Shown piece after piece: positions 1-13,000 of a stretch of DNA of 64,000 nucleotides. The translations under genes and the position numbers were made by a program. Numbering within the stretch: the first letter of the stretch is position 1; each line of letters begins with the position of its first letter. Origin of the DNA: Varanus komodoensis (Eukaryota; Chordata; Lepidosauria; Squamata; Varanidae); assembly GCF_004798865.1 (NCBI RefSeq), contig NW_025336481.1, forward strand, positions 739,908-803,907, in the 5' to 3' direction. The notes under the pieces are model-generated. The model had not been told where the DNA came from. It searched no databases and saw only the letters and a list, made by a program, of their open reading frames with translations.

Positions 1-967
1 GCGGCCAGGATGATGACCGCCGAGGAAGCGCGCCTCCGCGCCACTGGCGCAGCCTCCGCCCGCGTGCACATTCGCTTGGGCATCCGCGTTCCGCTGCTCC
101 GCAAATCCCCTCGGCATGGCCGGCCCAGCAGCGGGAGAAGCCAGCGGGGCTGACGCAGGCCAAACCCGAGATGGGTGGGCTCCACCGAGGAGGCTCAGCC
201 TGAGACCCTCATTCACAGGGCCCCCGTAAGCCAGAGGCAGTGCGACAGCACACCACAGCCACAACTAGCACCAGACCCAGCGCCCGGTGAGGCTCCCTGG
301 GAAGGGTATTCCAGATGCGGGCCGTTCGGCCAGCCTGACTGGGGCCGAAGGGTTCCAAACATGCGGACAGAAGGCCCCAGGTGTGTGTGGGGGGGTGCTG
401 CCTGGAGGTGCCCTGGAAGTCCCAAGCTCTGTAGGGCTTCAAGGTCGACACACCTTGGATTGGGCCCAAAAGCAGGCTGGGAGCAAGCGCGGCTCTTTTT
501 CACGCCCTGTCCCAGCTGCAAAAATCCAAGCCGGGATGTCACGGAGCAGGGAGATCTCTTCATGTCAAGCCCTTTCCGTCCAGGAGAGGCCGCAGCCACT
601 GGAAGGGGCATCGTGCCATCAGGGGCCCTGGGCTCCCACGGACGGGCAGGTCCAACCAGCCCGGCCACTGGCGGAAGGGGCAGCCTTTCCCATGCAGGCC
701 GCACCTCTCCGCCTGGCACGGCTGAGCCGGCCGCGGCCGCAGCTCCATACCCTCCAGACCGAGCGCCAGCCCGTCCGGCCCAGGCAGCGCTCATCAGCCC
801 CAGGCCCGGCCCCCGGGAGCAGCAGCCGGGCCTGAGCGCAGCGGGGCGGAGAGACGCTTCTGCCAGATGCCACACGGGCAGCGCCGGGCACTGCCCAGCC
901 CGTTCCGGGAACATCGCTGCCCTCCTTCCCCACAGACCTCCCACCTGCGCAGCCCCAGAACACGTAC
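1..967. other. GC-rich sequence left of the last EFCAB8 exon in the window
   Basis: No exon with both good splice sites and phase was found, and no repeat was recognised. It should be intron of EFCAB8. Open frames on both strands reflect composition. Confidence 0.6.
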
Positions 968-1035
968 CGAGGATGTTCAGTTCCGAGGAGTAGTCGAAGC
1001 AGAGGATGCCTTTCCGCAGGACAATCTGAGCTGAC
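968..1035 (-). CDS. EFCAB8: EFCAB8-like exon: last one in the window
   Basis: 68 nt with CCCAG acceptor and GTACGT donor, encoding SAQIVLRKGILCFDYSSELN and ending ILG. It matches the family pattern GIHAFDYHSRLNLIATAG. The next exon must lie left of position 1; nothing convincing was found in 1-967. Confidence 0.85.
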
Positions 1036-4000
1036 CTGGGACAGACAGACAGACAGACGGGCAGAGGGGAGAGAAGCCCCCGGGGCATTGGCGGCAGCTG
1101 CCGGGCACTTTGCTCCTGCACTAAACCCATTCAGTCCTTCACTCATCGAATCAAAGCCATTTTGGGGTGAGGAGAAGCAGCAAAGCCCGGCAGTTAACTC
1201 GCACCCCACAAAATGCCCGTTTCCTCCTGAGCGCTCCATTCTCTTTCTCTTTAACAAAGCAAGCAGCGAGCAGACTTTGTGGCATTTGCAAAAAGCGTCA
1301 CCTCTTGCAGAGCCACCCCCGGAAAAGTCGGTGAGCATCTCGGCGTCACAGCACCCGATCCGAATCCCGGCAGGAAGGCACGGGCGGGCGGCGTGTGCGC
1401 CCAACGCCATGCGCCTCATGGGGCCACCTTTTGCCCAGGGAACTCCGGCCACCCCAAGTTCACGCCGAGTCCTCCCGTGGTGCCCGTGACCAGACTCCCG
1501 CGTTCTGCCACTTCTCAGGAGGCCATCTGGGGCTGGGCCTCAGGGGCCTGCCGGTTCGGTCTCCTTCCTGACCCCTGGGAGGAAAAGCCCGCTGCGCCCA
1601 CAGGTCTTTGCTGCCGGAGTGCGAATGGCTTCACTGGGCTTGGGCGGCACCAGCAGCATCCACAGCAGGCGTGGGGAGAAGCCTCACCCTCCACCAGCGG
1701 AACTTTCTGGAAATCACCCCCTTTCTGCTGCCTCCACCGTCGCCCCCCTCAGAGCGGCACAGCTAAGCGGGACCCCTGCCAAGCCCCTGCTTCGAGAGCC
1801 TTCCATTCAGCGGCCCCTTTGTCCCCTTTGGGACCCCCACTTTTCTGCAGTGCCCCCCCCCCAGCTCCCTGGCTCCGTTCTTCCCCCGTGTGCCAAGAGT
1901 CTGTGTGGACTGGGGCGTGGGAAGCGGGAAGAGCACAGGGAGGGCGGAAGCTGCCATGTATGGGGCCGGCCCCTGGTGTGCCTGGCCAGCATTGCCGGCC
2001 CCGTGGGCCCCTGGGGATCCAGTCTGGACCTCCCCGAGCCCCTTCCAGCTTCCCCATGCAGAGTCACCAGGAGAGGTTAGGGGCCGGCGGCAACGGTCTC
2101 GCGCGCCTCCGCCAGCCGCCCCTGTCTTTGGCCTACCAGCCCCCCGCCCTCTCTAGACCGGGCACGCACTGCAGAGGGCCTCTCCCCAAAGCCTTCCCCA
2201 GGTCTTCCTCCATTTTTGCGGAGGATTTTAAAGCAAGGCCAGCCGCGTTCTGCCTTTTAAGCTGCAGCAAACAGAACGCAAGCCCCGCGCACGGCCACGA
2301 CGCAGCGACAGCACCCTGTGGCCTTGTGCTTGGTCAAGAGCACCTGCAGAAAGGCTGAGAAATGCAAACAGTCCGAGGAGACGCTTTCCTGCCTCAAACA
2401 GAACGGAAGCGGCCTCAGCGGAGCCGCAGGTTCGGCCCCCTCATGGGGAAAAGCCTGAAGACGCCAAGCTCCGGGACACGTCCATGCTCCACCTTTAAAA
2501 GGCCCCTCTGAGCATCAATGCTGCAAGCCCGCAGCTGCACTTTCAGGCACGCGCACATGATGACTGGCATGCTTGGAAAGATCCGTCCAAAATTCAAAAG
2601 ACTGAAGAGCACCCAACATGCCGAATTACTTAGCACCGAGCAAGCAGAAGCGCCAGAGCCGCGAGTCCCGGCATCTGTGCAAGCAGCTAGTTGCAGGAGC
2701 TTGTGGTTTGCAGCTAGCGATGCATTGCATCCCATGTCCTGTGCAATGTGCCATCTAAAATGCACGGATGGAAGCACACGGAGGGCCTATTTAATTTATG
2801 CTCCACCCTGGGCTGGTTTTTTAGCGCACTCTGCCGGTAATGTGTGCCGAGACGTTTATTCGATCTAAGGAAATGGACTGGGTCAATTTCGTTTGCTGCA
2901 TTTTTGGTCGTATTTTATTGTTTTAATTTGTTGCAAGAACGTCCTGGGAACCTTTCTAGACAAGGCAGCAGAAAAAATATTTTAAACGGAATGTAGCCCA
3001 ACGCTGCCCTCTGCTGCCCACACGCTGAACTGCCAGCGTGAATTCTCCACAAATAAGATTCAGGTTACACAACGGACCCCGGAGTGCTTGATCTACACTA
3101 TTTTTGTTCCCGCTGACGCACCCCCAGAAAGCCCGGCGGACCTGCAGAAGCAGTCAGGAAATCCATTTCAGCGTGTCTTACTGTCATTGTTCTTGAACAG
3201 GTTTTTTTGTAATTATACCCTGTGTAATTTTATACATTTTTGCTTTGTCCTCTTTTTGAACTGCTTCTGGCTATTTGGTGGCATTGAATGAAGCGCATGC
3301 AAGGAAATGGCGCCTTCAAATCCACTCGACGGTGCAGGGTCAAAAACGGGGTGGGGGCTCAAGAGTCCTTAGCAACAGGGACCTGTGAGTTTGTGCTGGG
3401 TGTGCTTGAGACCCCCCCCCAAATCCCAGGGATATTGCTGCAAAAAGCAGGGTCTCGAGCCCCTTCCCGCAAGCTGTGATTCCACAGGAAGTGGCTTTCG
3501 AAACACCTGCCCCCCCCCATTTGAAAGGTGTGAAATGCTTCAGAGGAAGGGCGAGGGAAGGGGAGAGGGTGCGGGTAGACTGGGCCCCCCAGCACCCCCC
3601 CCACCCTGTGCAACCCATTCTTGCTCTCGTGTAACTGCAATCGCCCACTGTGCACAAAGTTAGCAATATCCCTCTTTTAGGCACTGATTTTTGCAAAAAC
3701 TATCATGCAAAATCTGGCCGCAGGGAGCCAAAAACCGGGCGGCACGAGGGCAGGGAGGGAGCAGAGCCATTCCGCTCCGGCAAGCCCCCTCGGCTCCCAC
3801 GGGAGGACGCGCCGGAGGAGGCGGTCGCAGCGCCGCGAGGCACCAGGCCCAGGACAGCCGGCCCATGTGGCTTGGCCTGAGGCACCGTGTGGGTCCCTGT
3901 GTTGAGAGAACCCGCAGCTCTCGAATCTGACGACCCCCTCGAGGCAGCAAGCTTGCTTTGTGACGATTTGTAGTTACTAAACCCTCAGAGAAGGGGTCAA

Positions 4001-7000
4001 AGGGCCAGGGCAAGTGCCTACGGTCTTTACGACACCCTTGCAAAGTAGGACGGCCGCATGATTCCCCTACTGCGCATGCAGGGAGGGCTGAAGCTTGCCA
4101 AGGGCCATGAGGTGAGACTCAGATTGCAGGCTGCCTGAACTGGGGTCGAAAGGATGACAAGATCAACAGCCGGCAGGCATCTGTGAGGAGGCGATTGCAT
4201 GGACGAGGGGCCGATGCAGAGGAAGCCCTCCCCGGCTGCTGCCCAGAGTGGCACCAGTGAGAAGGCCCGGGTGTCAGTGGAGCTGGGAGGTGCTGCCCCC
4301 GTCTGGGAGGCGGATTTATTCCCGCTTGCCTGGACAAGGTTTTGTTCTGCTTATGGCTCGCTGTCTGGGGAAGTCCAGGAAGAGTTTCCACTGTTTCCCT
4401 TCCCTGGCCAAAACTGGAATGGAGCGGAAGCTGGATGCTCCTCAAGCAAGGAGCAACACGGGCCGAGCTGAGGGCTTGCAGGCGCCAAAGGCGCTTTCTA
4501 AAACTGGAGGCGAAAACCGAGAGAGGCCGGCCGTGCGTCCCCTCCACTTTTGCACAGGTAAAGGTGTGCGAGGCTGCAACGGGGGGCAGGGAGGGGCTCT
4601 TGGAAGGGGCGCCCAAGCCACCTCCTCCGGGCCGGGAGAAGTCGCTTCCCGCTCCTTCCTGGAGGGTCCGCATTCGGGGGCAGCGCACGTGCCAGTTGCC
4701 ACGAGCCAGCAGTGGGCGCAGGACGCACGTCCTGGCCTTCCTCACGGGGACGTGGCTCCCAGATGGTGCACAACGCCCCGCAGGCGGCTGTGCTGGTGGG
4801 AGAGCTCATGCTGCCAGGCGAAGGGCAAAGGGCCAGGCTGGCGCCCTGCCCATAACTCGGGGGGGGGGTGCCGGGGCAGGCCAGGGCAGGGGTGGCACAT
4901 CTCACGCCTCCGGGCCTCTTCCAGGCGTTTCTGCGAGAGCCTGGCCACCGTGGCGAAAAGGCCAGTGGTTGGCCCGGCGCCACATGCTCTCCGTGCGCCC
5001 CCGCGCTCACTGCAGGATGCCGGGACAGCTGCCGGCTGGCTCTGAAGAGGGGACGAGAGAGCCCCCCCCCCCCTCGCCCCAGGGGCCGGGAGGGGGGGAA
5101 GGGGGGGGGGGGGGGAGGCAACGGGCAGTGACAGCTGGAGGGCAAGGAAAGGCACGGAGGGAGCGAGAAACCGATCCTCTGGCTGCACGGGCGGGGGGTG
5201 AAAATAAAGCCCCCGTCCGTCCTCCAGGCAACTTGCTGCGGGTCAAGCCCAGGCAAGGGCACCCTGGGAGCCCCCTTCCCCCCGCTCCTGCCTGCCGTGC
5301 TCGGCATCAGCTCTCCGGCAGAGACGGGCCGGGTGCAGGACGGAGGAGGCCACTGGCCGACCCGTCCGGGGCCTCTTGTGTGAACGCAGCACAGCTGCAC
5401 AGAGAACCCGGGCCGAGCCGTGGCCGCCGTGCACCCCGGCTGCTGCACCGCGCAATTAGCGCCCCGAGTGCGGCGGGAGGAGCGGCGTTTATGCCTGGCG
5501 CTGGGAGCCAGCTCCTTCCCACGCACGGCCCAGGCAAGGTCTCCCGCTTTCCGGCTGCCACAGAAGGAGCGCGGCACACGCCTCCTGCGCAGGCACCGGA
5601 CTTCGCAGAAGCTGCCGAACGGGCCGGGAAACCGTTGTGCGCTCCTGGCCTGTGCCAACGGCCTCGCCGGACCTTCCCCAGTTTGACCCGCATGGATCCT
5701 CCCGACCAATTTGCCCCCGCACCCAACCCTCTTGCGGAGCAGCCGGGACGCCTGAGCCCCCCCGCCGGGCGCTCCCTCCCTCCGGCGGCGTGCGGACAGG
5801 GCTCTTACTGGGTCTTGCCGACGTTGTGCAGGGGCAGCGACGTCAGCGCCATGGCAGTCTTGTCAGCCGGCGTGCAGGAGGCGACCAGGTTGAGCTGGGG
5901 GATGTACATGATCTGCTGGCACCAGTCGCCATGCAAGGCCTGTGCGGGGGAAGAACACGTGGCGGGACGAGGGCAGGAGCGCGGCAGGTGGGCAGGAGCG
6001 GCGTGGGCTCGTGCGCCACGCACACACCTGATCCTTTGCGCTGGCCTGCTCTCAGCCCCTGACACTCGGCCTCGGGCGCAAGCCCAGCCCCTGCAGGGCC
6101 TGTCTCCAGAGGCAGCAGCCTCTTTCCGGACTCTCGGGGGAAAAGCACCAGCCGCCTCTAACCAAAACCAAGATCGCTGCCTAAAATCAGCCCTGAACGT
6201 CTCAGATGTGACCAGCGCCCCGTTTCTCCTCGTTCCCCTGCTCTGCTTCCTCCAGGACGGGCTGCTTTGGCCAGGGCAAAAGGCAGGTCTCCAGGAGGTC
6301 AGCCATGGCTTCCCAGGCCCAGAAGCCCAGCTGTTGCTGTCAGGCATGTGCGGTCTCTGCCAGCCCCTCCTCGGCTGGTCTGCACGGTGGGGCCACCAAG
6401 GCACAAAACGAAGCGAGGAAGCGGCCTTCTGACCCCGAGCCAGCCGCCCAGGCCTGCCGGGCTGAATATCAGGCACGCTCCGTCCCGAGCCGATGCTGGG
6501 TTGCCCAAACATGAGGTGGTCTATGGGGCCAGGGAGCAAACCTACCCAGGAGAGTGGTTCCGCATCAGCTCCGGCTGCCGCCTTGAAGCAGAGCCTGCAA
6601 AACGGCCTTCTCAGCCACAAGAGGAGCTGCCAGACCCTTCAGGACTCCCGTCTCTCCCGCAGCCCCTTGGCTCTTACACCAAAGAGCTCTGCAGGCCCCC
6701 AAAGCGCGCACCATCCGTTGCAGGCCTTGGTTGGTCCTAAGAGAGATACTCCCCACCTGCAGCGACTTTTGGCCCTAGATTCCAGACTGAGGAGCTTGTG
6801 GAGGCTGCGTTTCGTTTGGCCTGGACCGCCCAAGACCAGATTTAAGTAAATGCCAATCGTTTAAAACTGGGAGTGGGGACCTAAGCGGGGAATCAAGTCA
6901 ACCCCCTTCTGCCGCTGCTCCCCTCGGTCCATGTCCTCACAGGTGCACGTGATTTACGGTGGCCAGAATCAGGGACGCAAGGTGACTGGAGGCGCCCAGG

Positions 7001-10000
7001 GCCCAGCTGGACCTCGCCATCCTGCTGCATCCCTGGCTTTACGTGCCGGGGCAGAGCAGGGCCCCGAAAGACTCCGTCACGGCTCTGGGCCAGGCAGGAG
7101 GACTCACAGGCACGGTGAAGTTCTTGTACGACGGGGTCTTCGCTTTCATGAGGATTTGCACGGGCACCCTCGCCAAGCCTCCTGTGGGGAAGAGCGCCAG
7201 GCAGCCGCGTGTGGGCAGGAGTCCTCCGGGCGATGTCCCAGGGGCCGGCGCTGCCCTCCAAGATGCCCCCCAGGTGCGCACCAGCATTTATGGGGCACAG
7301 TGGGGGGCCAGGCTGACTTTGAACCCAGGGTGCCTTATAAACCCCTGGGACTTTGAACCCCTGGGTATAAACCCCTGGGTAAACCCCAGAGCAAGCCATG
7401 GGTATTAACCGCGTGGTTTTTACCACGTCTCACGTCCTCTGAAGGCTACTTCACCCACAGACAACCCCTGCCCCCAGGCCCTGAGCAGGAAATGGCCATG
7501 ACAAAATCGTGTCAGAGGCAAGCAGGGGAGGAGAGAGGGCTGGGCACTGGCTGGAGGAGAGAGCCATGCCCCCCTTCCCTCCAGGCTCCGAGGAGACGGG
7601 GTGGCACAGGGTCTGCAGCTTGCTTGGGAGAGACCTTGACCCCCCTCCTTCCCAGTGCCATCAAGCAGTACATGAGTGAAGACCGCAGCGCAAGCGCCAA
7701 TGCAACGCAAGGCCAGAGGCAGACCCAGGCACACGGCAGGTAAAGGTGTGCCGGCATAGCAAGCCTCCCGACACCTGGGGGAGGTGTCCAGAGAGAGGTC
7801 CGCCCGGGGCAGCCCAGCAACTCCCCTCCCCATAGGGCTGCCCCGCACCGGCCCAAGGCTCACCGATGTAGCCACGAATATTGAAGAGCCCGTTCATCAC
7901 AACGTCCGTGGAGGTGAAAATCAAGATGTTCCCCTTCACGTCTCCAACACAGAAGACGCCTCTGCATCCATCTGTCCTGGTTCAGGCAAGGAGAGAGGAA
8001 GTGGCAGGCCCTGTGGGGCAGGCCAGGACAGAAGAGGCCGGCCAGGAAGCTGGTGGGCCGCAAGCGCGGCTGGGCCACGCTCCAGAAGGGCGCCGCTGCC
8101 AGGACCCACATCCCCTGACGCCTCTGCGCACCTTCCCGGTGTTCTGGGAAGCTTCTTCGGAAAGCTGCTCGCTGCAAAGCCGCAGCCCACAGCCCTAGTG
8201 GCCAAGTGGGCCAGGGAGGGGCCAGCCAGCTGCCAAGGGAAATGGGGGGCCGGGCCGGGCCGGGCCAGACGGCGCCTCTTCGGGAGCACACGCTTGGGCT
8301 CTCCTTAGGTGCTGGAAATACTGGCCACCCACCCACTGAGCAAGCCATGGGCAGAGCGCTGTGGCCGGGGGAGGCGTGCCAAGCTTCATACCCAGGAAAG
8401 GCAAGATGCCCTGAAAACCGGGCCCCAACCTTGTGGCCCTACGCTGCACTGACTCCAACCTGGCTATATCCTTTCTGTAATGAGGGGCCCTAAACTGAGC
8501 ACAATACTCCAGTTGCGGGCGCACCAGAGTCGTATAGAGTGGTAGTAATACCTCTCTCGATCTAGAAGCCACACTTCTGGCTATGCAACCAAGGGTGGTG
8601 TTCGCCCTCTTGGCCACCGCATCACACGGCTGCCTCATGTTTAGCCTGCAGTCGACCAGCACCCCGAGGTCCCTTTCACAAGTGCTGCTCTCCAGCCACT
8701 TGTCCCCTAACCTGCACTTATGACACCCATTCCTGTGCCCCAAGTGCAAGACCTTGCACTTATCCACATTGAACGCCATCCTGTTGTCTCCTGCCCACTT
8801 CCATAGTCTGTCCAGATCCTTTTGGATCTGGAGTACCTGCTCCTCAGTTGTGACCACTGCCCCAGTTTTAGTGTCGCCTGCGAATTTGATCACCCCTTCT
8901 TCCATGTCATTTATGAAAAGACAGAGCCCTGGGGGACCCCGCTTGTCACTGGTCGCCATCCCGATGATTCCCCGCTAATGGTTACCCTCTGCTTTCGGGC
9001 AGTCAACCATGCCCTAATCCACCGGACAGTGCTTTGGCGTATCCCAAAACTCCTCAGTTTCTCCACCAGGATATCATGGGGCACTTTGTCAAAGGCCTTG
9101 CTGAAATCCAGGTATACCACATCCACTGCATCCCTGCCATCTAGCCATCGTGAAACCTTATCATAGAATCCCACAAGGTTTGTCTGGCAGGACCTGTTTT
9201 TGCAGAAGCCGTGTTGTGTTGCTGCCAGCCTTCCTTCCCTATCTAGCATCGCTAGATCTCTCTCTATTATGGGCCTTTCCATTGTTTTTCCTACAATGGA
9301 CGTAAGGCTAACAGGTCTGTAATTCCCCAAGTCCCTTCTACTACCCTTTTTGAAATAAAAACGATTCACGGAACTTTTCCATAAATGCGTCCAACTTTAT
9401 CATGGATACAGTGGAAGCTTCACCCAGGAGAAGAGTCCACAGTCCGTCCGCCATCTCAGGAAGTTAAGATCCTGCCTCGGATGCTGCAGCCCAAACCGGG
9501 GACAGGCCCAGGGGCTGCTGCGGAGGTGGCAGGCCTGGGTGGCAGTCACCTGCCGTCACACCCCAAGCCTGGGTGATGGCTGGCGGGACCACCGGGGTCC
9601 CCGTGTCCTGGGGAAAAGGCGCCTCCAAGCGGGACACCCCTGTGCTTGCAGGAGGCCCCAGGTTCTGAGCCTGCCCCCTCCAGGGAGGGCAGGAAAAGAC
9701 TGCACCCCACCAGGCAGGTCCATGGGTCTCCTTCGAGTCAGGCAGCTTTGCGTGATCCTAATGCCTCCCCCTCCCACTCTGTCCATAACAGGAAGTCTAA
9801 TTGGCTTGGAGCCGGGCGCCCTCCCTGCTGTGGAAGTATCTCCCTACCCATGGTGCACAGCAAGGAGACCTGGTATAGCGACTCAGTGGCTCTGCTCTGG
9901 GGCAACAGCAGCACCCTGCAGCCCATTACAGGCTGTTCCACCCATGGCTTTGCAGGGACCGATCCGAGGTTGCTTAATCCACAAGCGACGCCAAGCGCCC

Positions 10001-13000
10001 CTTTGCAGACATCGCAGAAGCAGCTCGTGGGCTGGGAGTGGGAGTGGGAAGCAGCTGGGCACAGCGAGCATCCCCTCCGTCTGTGGGCCAGTGAACCCAC
10101 GGCTGGCCTCCGGACGGCCCTGCTGGGTGTGCACACAGCCGGACAGGCGACCCCCGTTGAGGGGAGCGTATCGGGGTGCGCAGGAGCGAAGCCGCGAGTG
10201 GCCAGGACACCCCTTCCTCGCTCTCTCTGCCCCCTTTCGTCTCCCAGTCCCCTCAGCCAGCAGGCGGTCAGGGAAAGGACAGGTTGCTCTGGGGAACATC
10301 TGGAACTAGGCCAACAGCTGCAATCGCTCCAGGCGCTGCAGCGGAGGAAGACAAGGGAAGCCCCCACCCCCGGCTGCCCCACACCGTGCTCGGAGCCCCT
10401 GCCCTCACACTGAGCCAAAGAAGCCAAGCCGCTGTAGCAGTCGCTCGCCCGGGCTTCATTCTTTATTTTTATCCCACCCCCCACAAGGAGCACACGAGGT
10501 TCCGCGACCCCGTGAGCTAGCAGGGCTGCCCAGCAACTTCGCAGCCCAATCACGACCTGGACACGCGTCGCTCCACGTTCTTCCCACCTGGCCAGGTGCA
10601 CCGGCTCCCAGCAGCCACGCACTTGAGAGCTCTGCACATTCCCGGCAGGTCCGCCAAAGCCCTCGCCCGCCTCCCTCCCATGCAAGGAGGCAAAGCATCG
10701 CGGGAGGCCCTCCGCTAGGAGGTGGCGCCCGGAAGATCAGACGAACTCACAGAGGAGCCGGCAGCCCTTAATGCTCCTCACAGGAGCATTCAGTGGGGCT
10801 GCTTGTGGGGAGACCCCCAGCCGGCGGGGGAGGCCCCCAGGAGGGAGGGCAGGGGCCATCAGCCCTGCTTCCGAGCTTCCAAAACCTTACAGCAGCTCTC
10901 CCCAACCTGGTGGCGTTCCAGGCCCGCCGGGCTACGAGTCCCGCCCTCAGTCCCCACCGGCCACGCCACTCTCTCCACCTTCTCCAGGACCCCTGGCACA
11001 TCCCCCAGACTCCCGTCCACGTACCAGTAATCCATGGCTGTCGCGCAGCCATCCAGGTCGACGAGGCTAAATATCCGGTCACATTTGCTGCCGCCAATAT
11101 CGAAGAACTCTGGGTGCAAAGAGCACAGGCAGAATATGAGCTTCGTCTGGTTTCCCGGCTTCATCAGGAGCCAGCTCTGCCGGACACGCTTCGCAGCAAC
11201 CCCAGCAGACCTACCGCCTTTGCTCTCTGCTGGCGGGCATCCCATAGACCTCTGACTGGCCACGGAAGAAACCGCGTTCGTGGCCAGATAGACCCCATCC
11301 CACCCCACAGCTCGGCTTCGCTGATGGATGTCAGGTGGACCCCTAATTTGACCCCCCCACACACACACACCCACACACACATGCCTCTTTGGCTGCTGCA
11401 CATTTTGGCACCCAGAGCCAAACATACATTCCCCTTTTCAGCTTTCCATTATAAAATTATATGTAAACCCCGGAACATAAGAAAAAGAAAGCAAGATGCA
11501 AGCTGCCCTGGCATTCCAGAGCCAAAAGGTGCCGTGTAGGCATTCCATCTGTTCTTTTTTGACAGAACACAAAAAAGACAAGGAAAAGCAGTGGGAAAAC
11601 ACAGGAGCCCTCGGACCAGAGGGCACACAGCCCAGAAAATCCCGTTTGAGACAGGGTGACTGCACCGAAAAAGCCACACCTGGAAACCCCCGTGGAAAAG
11701 CCGACAGAACAAAGGCCATTCGCTATCACATGGTGTGGCGGTTGCGCCACTATTATTGGCGAGCACGATGCATCTCCCACGGTGCTTTGCAGGGTGGAGA
11801 GGGCGGCAAAGGGCCGCACCTGCCCCAGGAAGCTGCCCGCGTGCTCCACTTAACCGGTGGGCAAGAGGAGGCAGGGAGAGAGACCCCCGAGGGAAGGGAC
11901 TGAGTCACCACAGAAAGGCTGGAACTGGGTTTGAAGGACGAGAGATTTCTTCCCCGATCTAATTTTAAGGAATCCACTGTTGGGAACCACTGGCTATTAT
12001 CTCAGCCCCTGCCTTTGTAACACCTGGCGTGAGGAAGAATGCGGGAAAACTCAAAAGCCCACACGTCTGTGTGGCGTTTTGGCTGATCCGAGTGAAGAGA
12101 GCACCCAGCTGTGGGTTTGGGCTTATCTTCCCACAAAGCCGCGTGGCCATCGTTGCCGCGGCCCATGTGCCGTGGAGCACTGCCTGAATTTTCACTGCAC
12201 GGAGAAGGCGCTCGTCTACACAGGTGCCGAGGGCCCTCAACTCAGCTCCCTGCAGGCCACGTGCTGCTGCCCGCACCTGGGATTGCAGGTTACGGGAAAA
12301 GGCCCCAGGTCTTCCTGGATGTGGGCTCTGCTTCCGCACCTGCAGGAGGGGGCAGCACACCCTCCCCCCAGGGAGAACCCGGCTGCCCCGCTATCGCAAG
12401 CAGCTCCACGTCACTGCAGCTTCGCCCTAAAGCGTCGTTAGTGGTGCTGAGCCTCCCTCTTCCCAAACTTGCCCGTGGCAGTAGAACAGGTCTGCAGGGC
12501 ACCAGCTTGGGGGAGGATGCCTCGGAGATCAATACGGTCCGGCACACGGATTTATTTTTATGGATGCAAAGAACCATTGCATTTCTCAAGGGCCCATGGT
12601 GGCCAGCTTGTAACTCTCCATGGGAGTTAAATGCTGCAAGATGCTGCGTGTGAGGGGCTGCCATGCCGGGGTGGGTCATGACCTTCATCCCCCTGCAGTG
12701 GAGGGCAGGACACGTTCCAACAGAGCAAAGCTCAGGGAGCCAAGATGTAGGGCGGATGCCAGGAAGCGCTTCCTGACAGTCAGGACCCAGAGGGTGTGGA
12801 ATGGGCTTCCCCGGGAAGTGGTCGAGGCCCCATCGGTGCGGATGTTCAAGGATAGGCTGGATGTGCACGTGGTGGGCATGTTGTGAGCGGAGCCGGCTGG
12901 AGCCGGGGGACAGGCTAGATGGCCCGGGAGGCCCCTTCGGACTCGCTCTGTGTCTATGTTTCTTGAGACAAAGGGTCTCTCTCTGCAGCAAAAGAGCCAC

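Noticed and set aside
213-2358. Overlapping long frames on both strands at the left edge (up to 359 codons)
   Set aside because: GC-rich sequence with open frames in many phases. Only the short segment at 968-1035 has splice sites and family similarity.
4342-6432. 696-codon plus-strand open frame
   Set aside because: It runs opposite to and across a genuine EFCAB8-like exon (5809-5939), is low-complexity Pro/Gly/Arg/Ala, and lies in GC-rich DNA where stop codons are rare.
7108-7970. Shorter start of the exon at 7864-7976 using the AG nearest to GGCGTCTTC
   Set aside because: It would create a stop at the split Trp codon; the acceptor at 7977 keeps phase and adds TDGCR.
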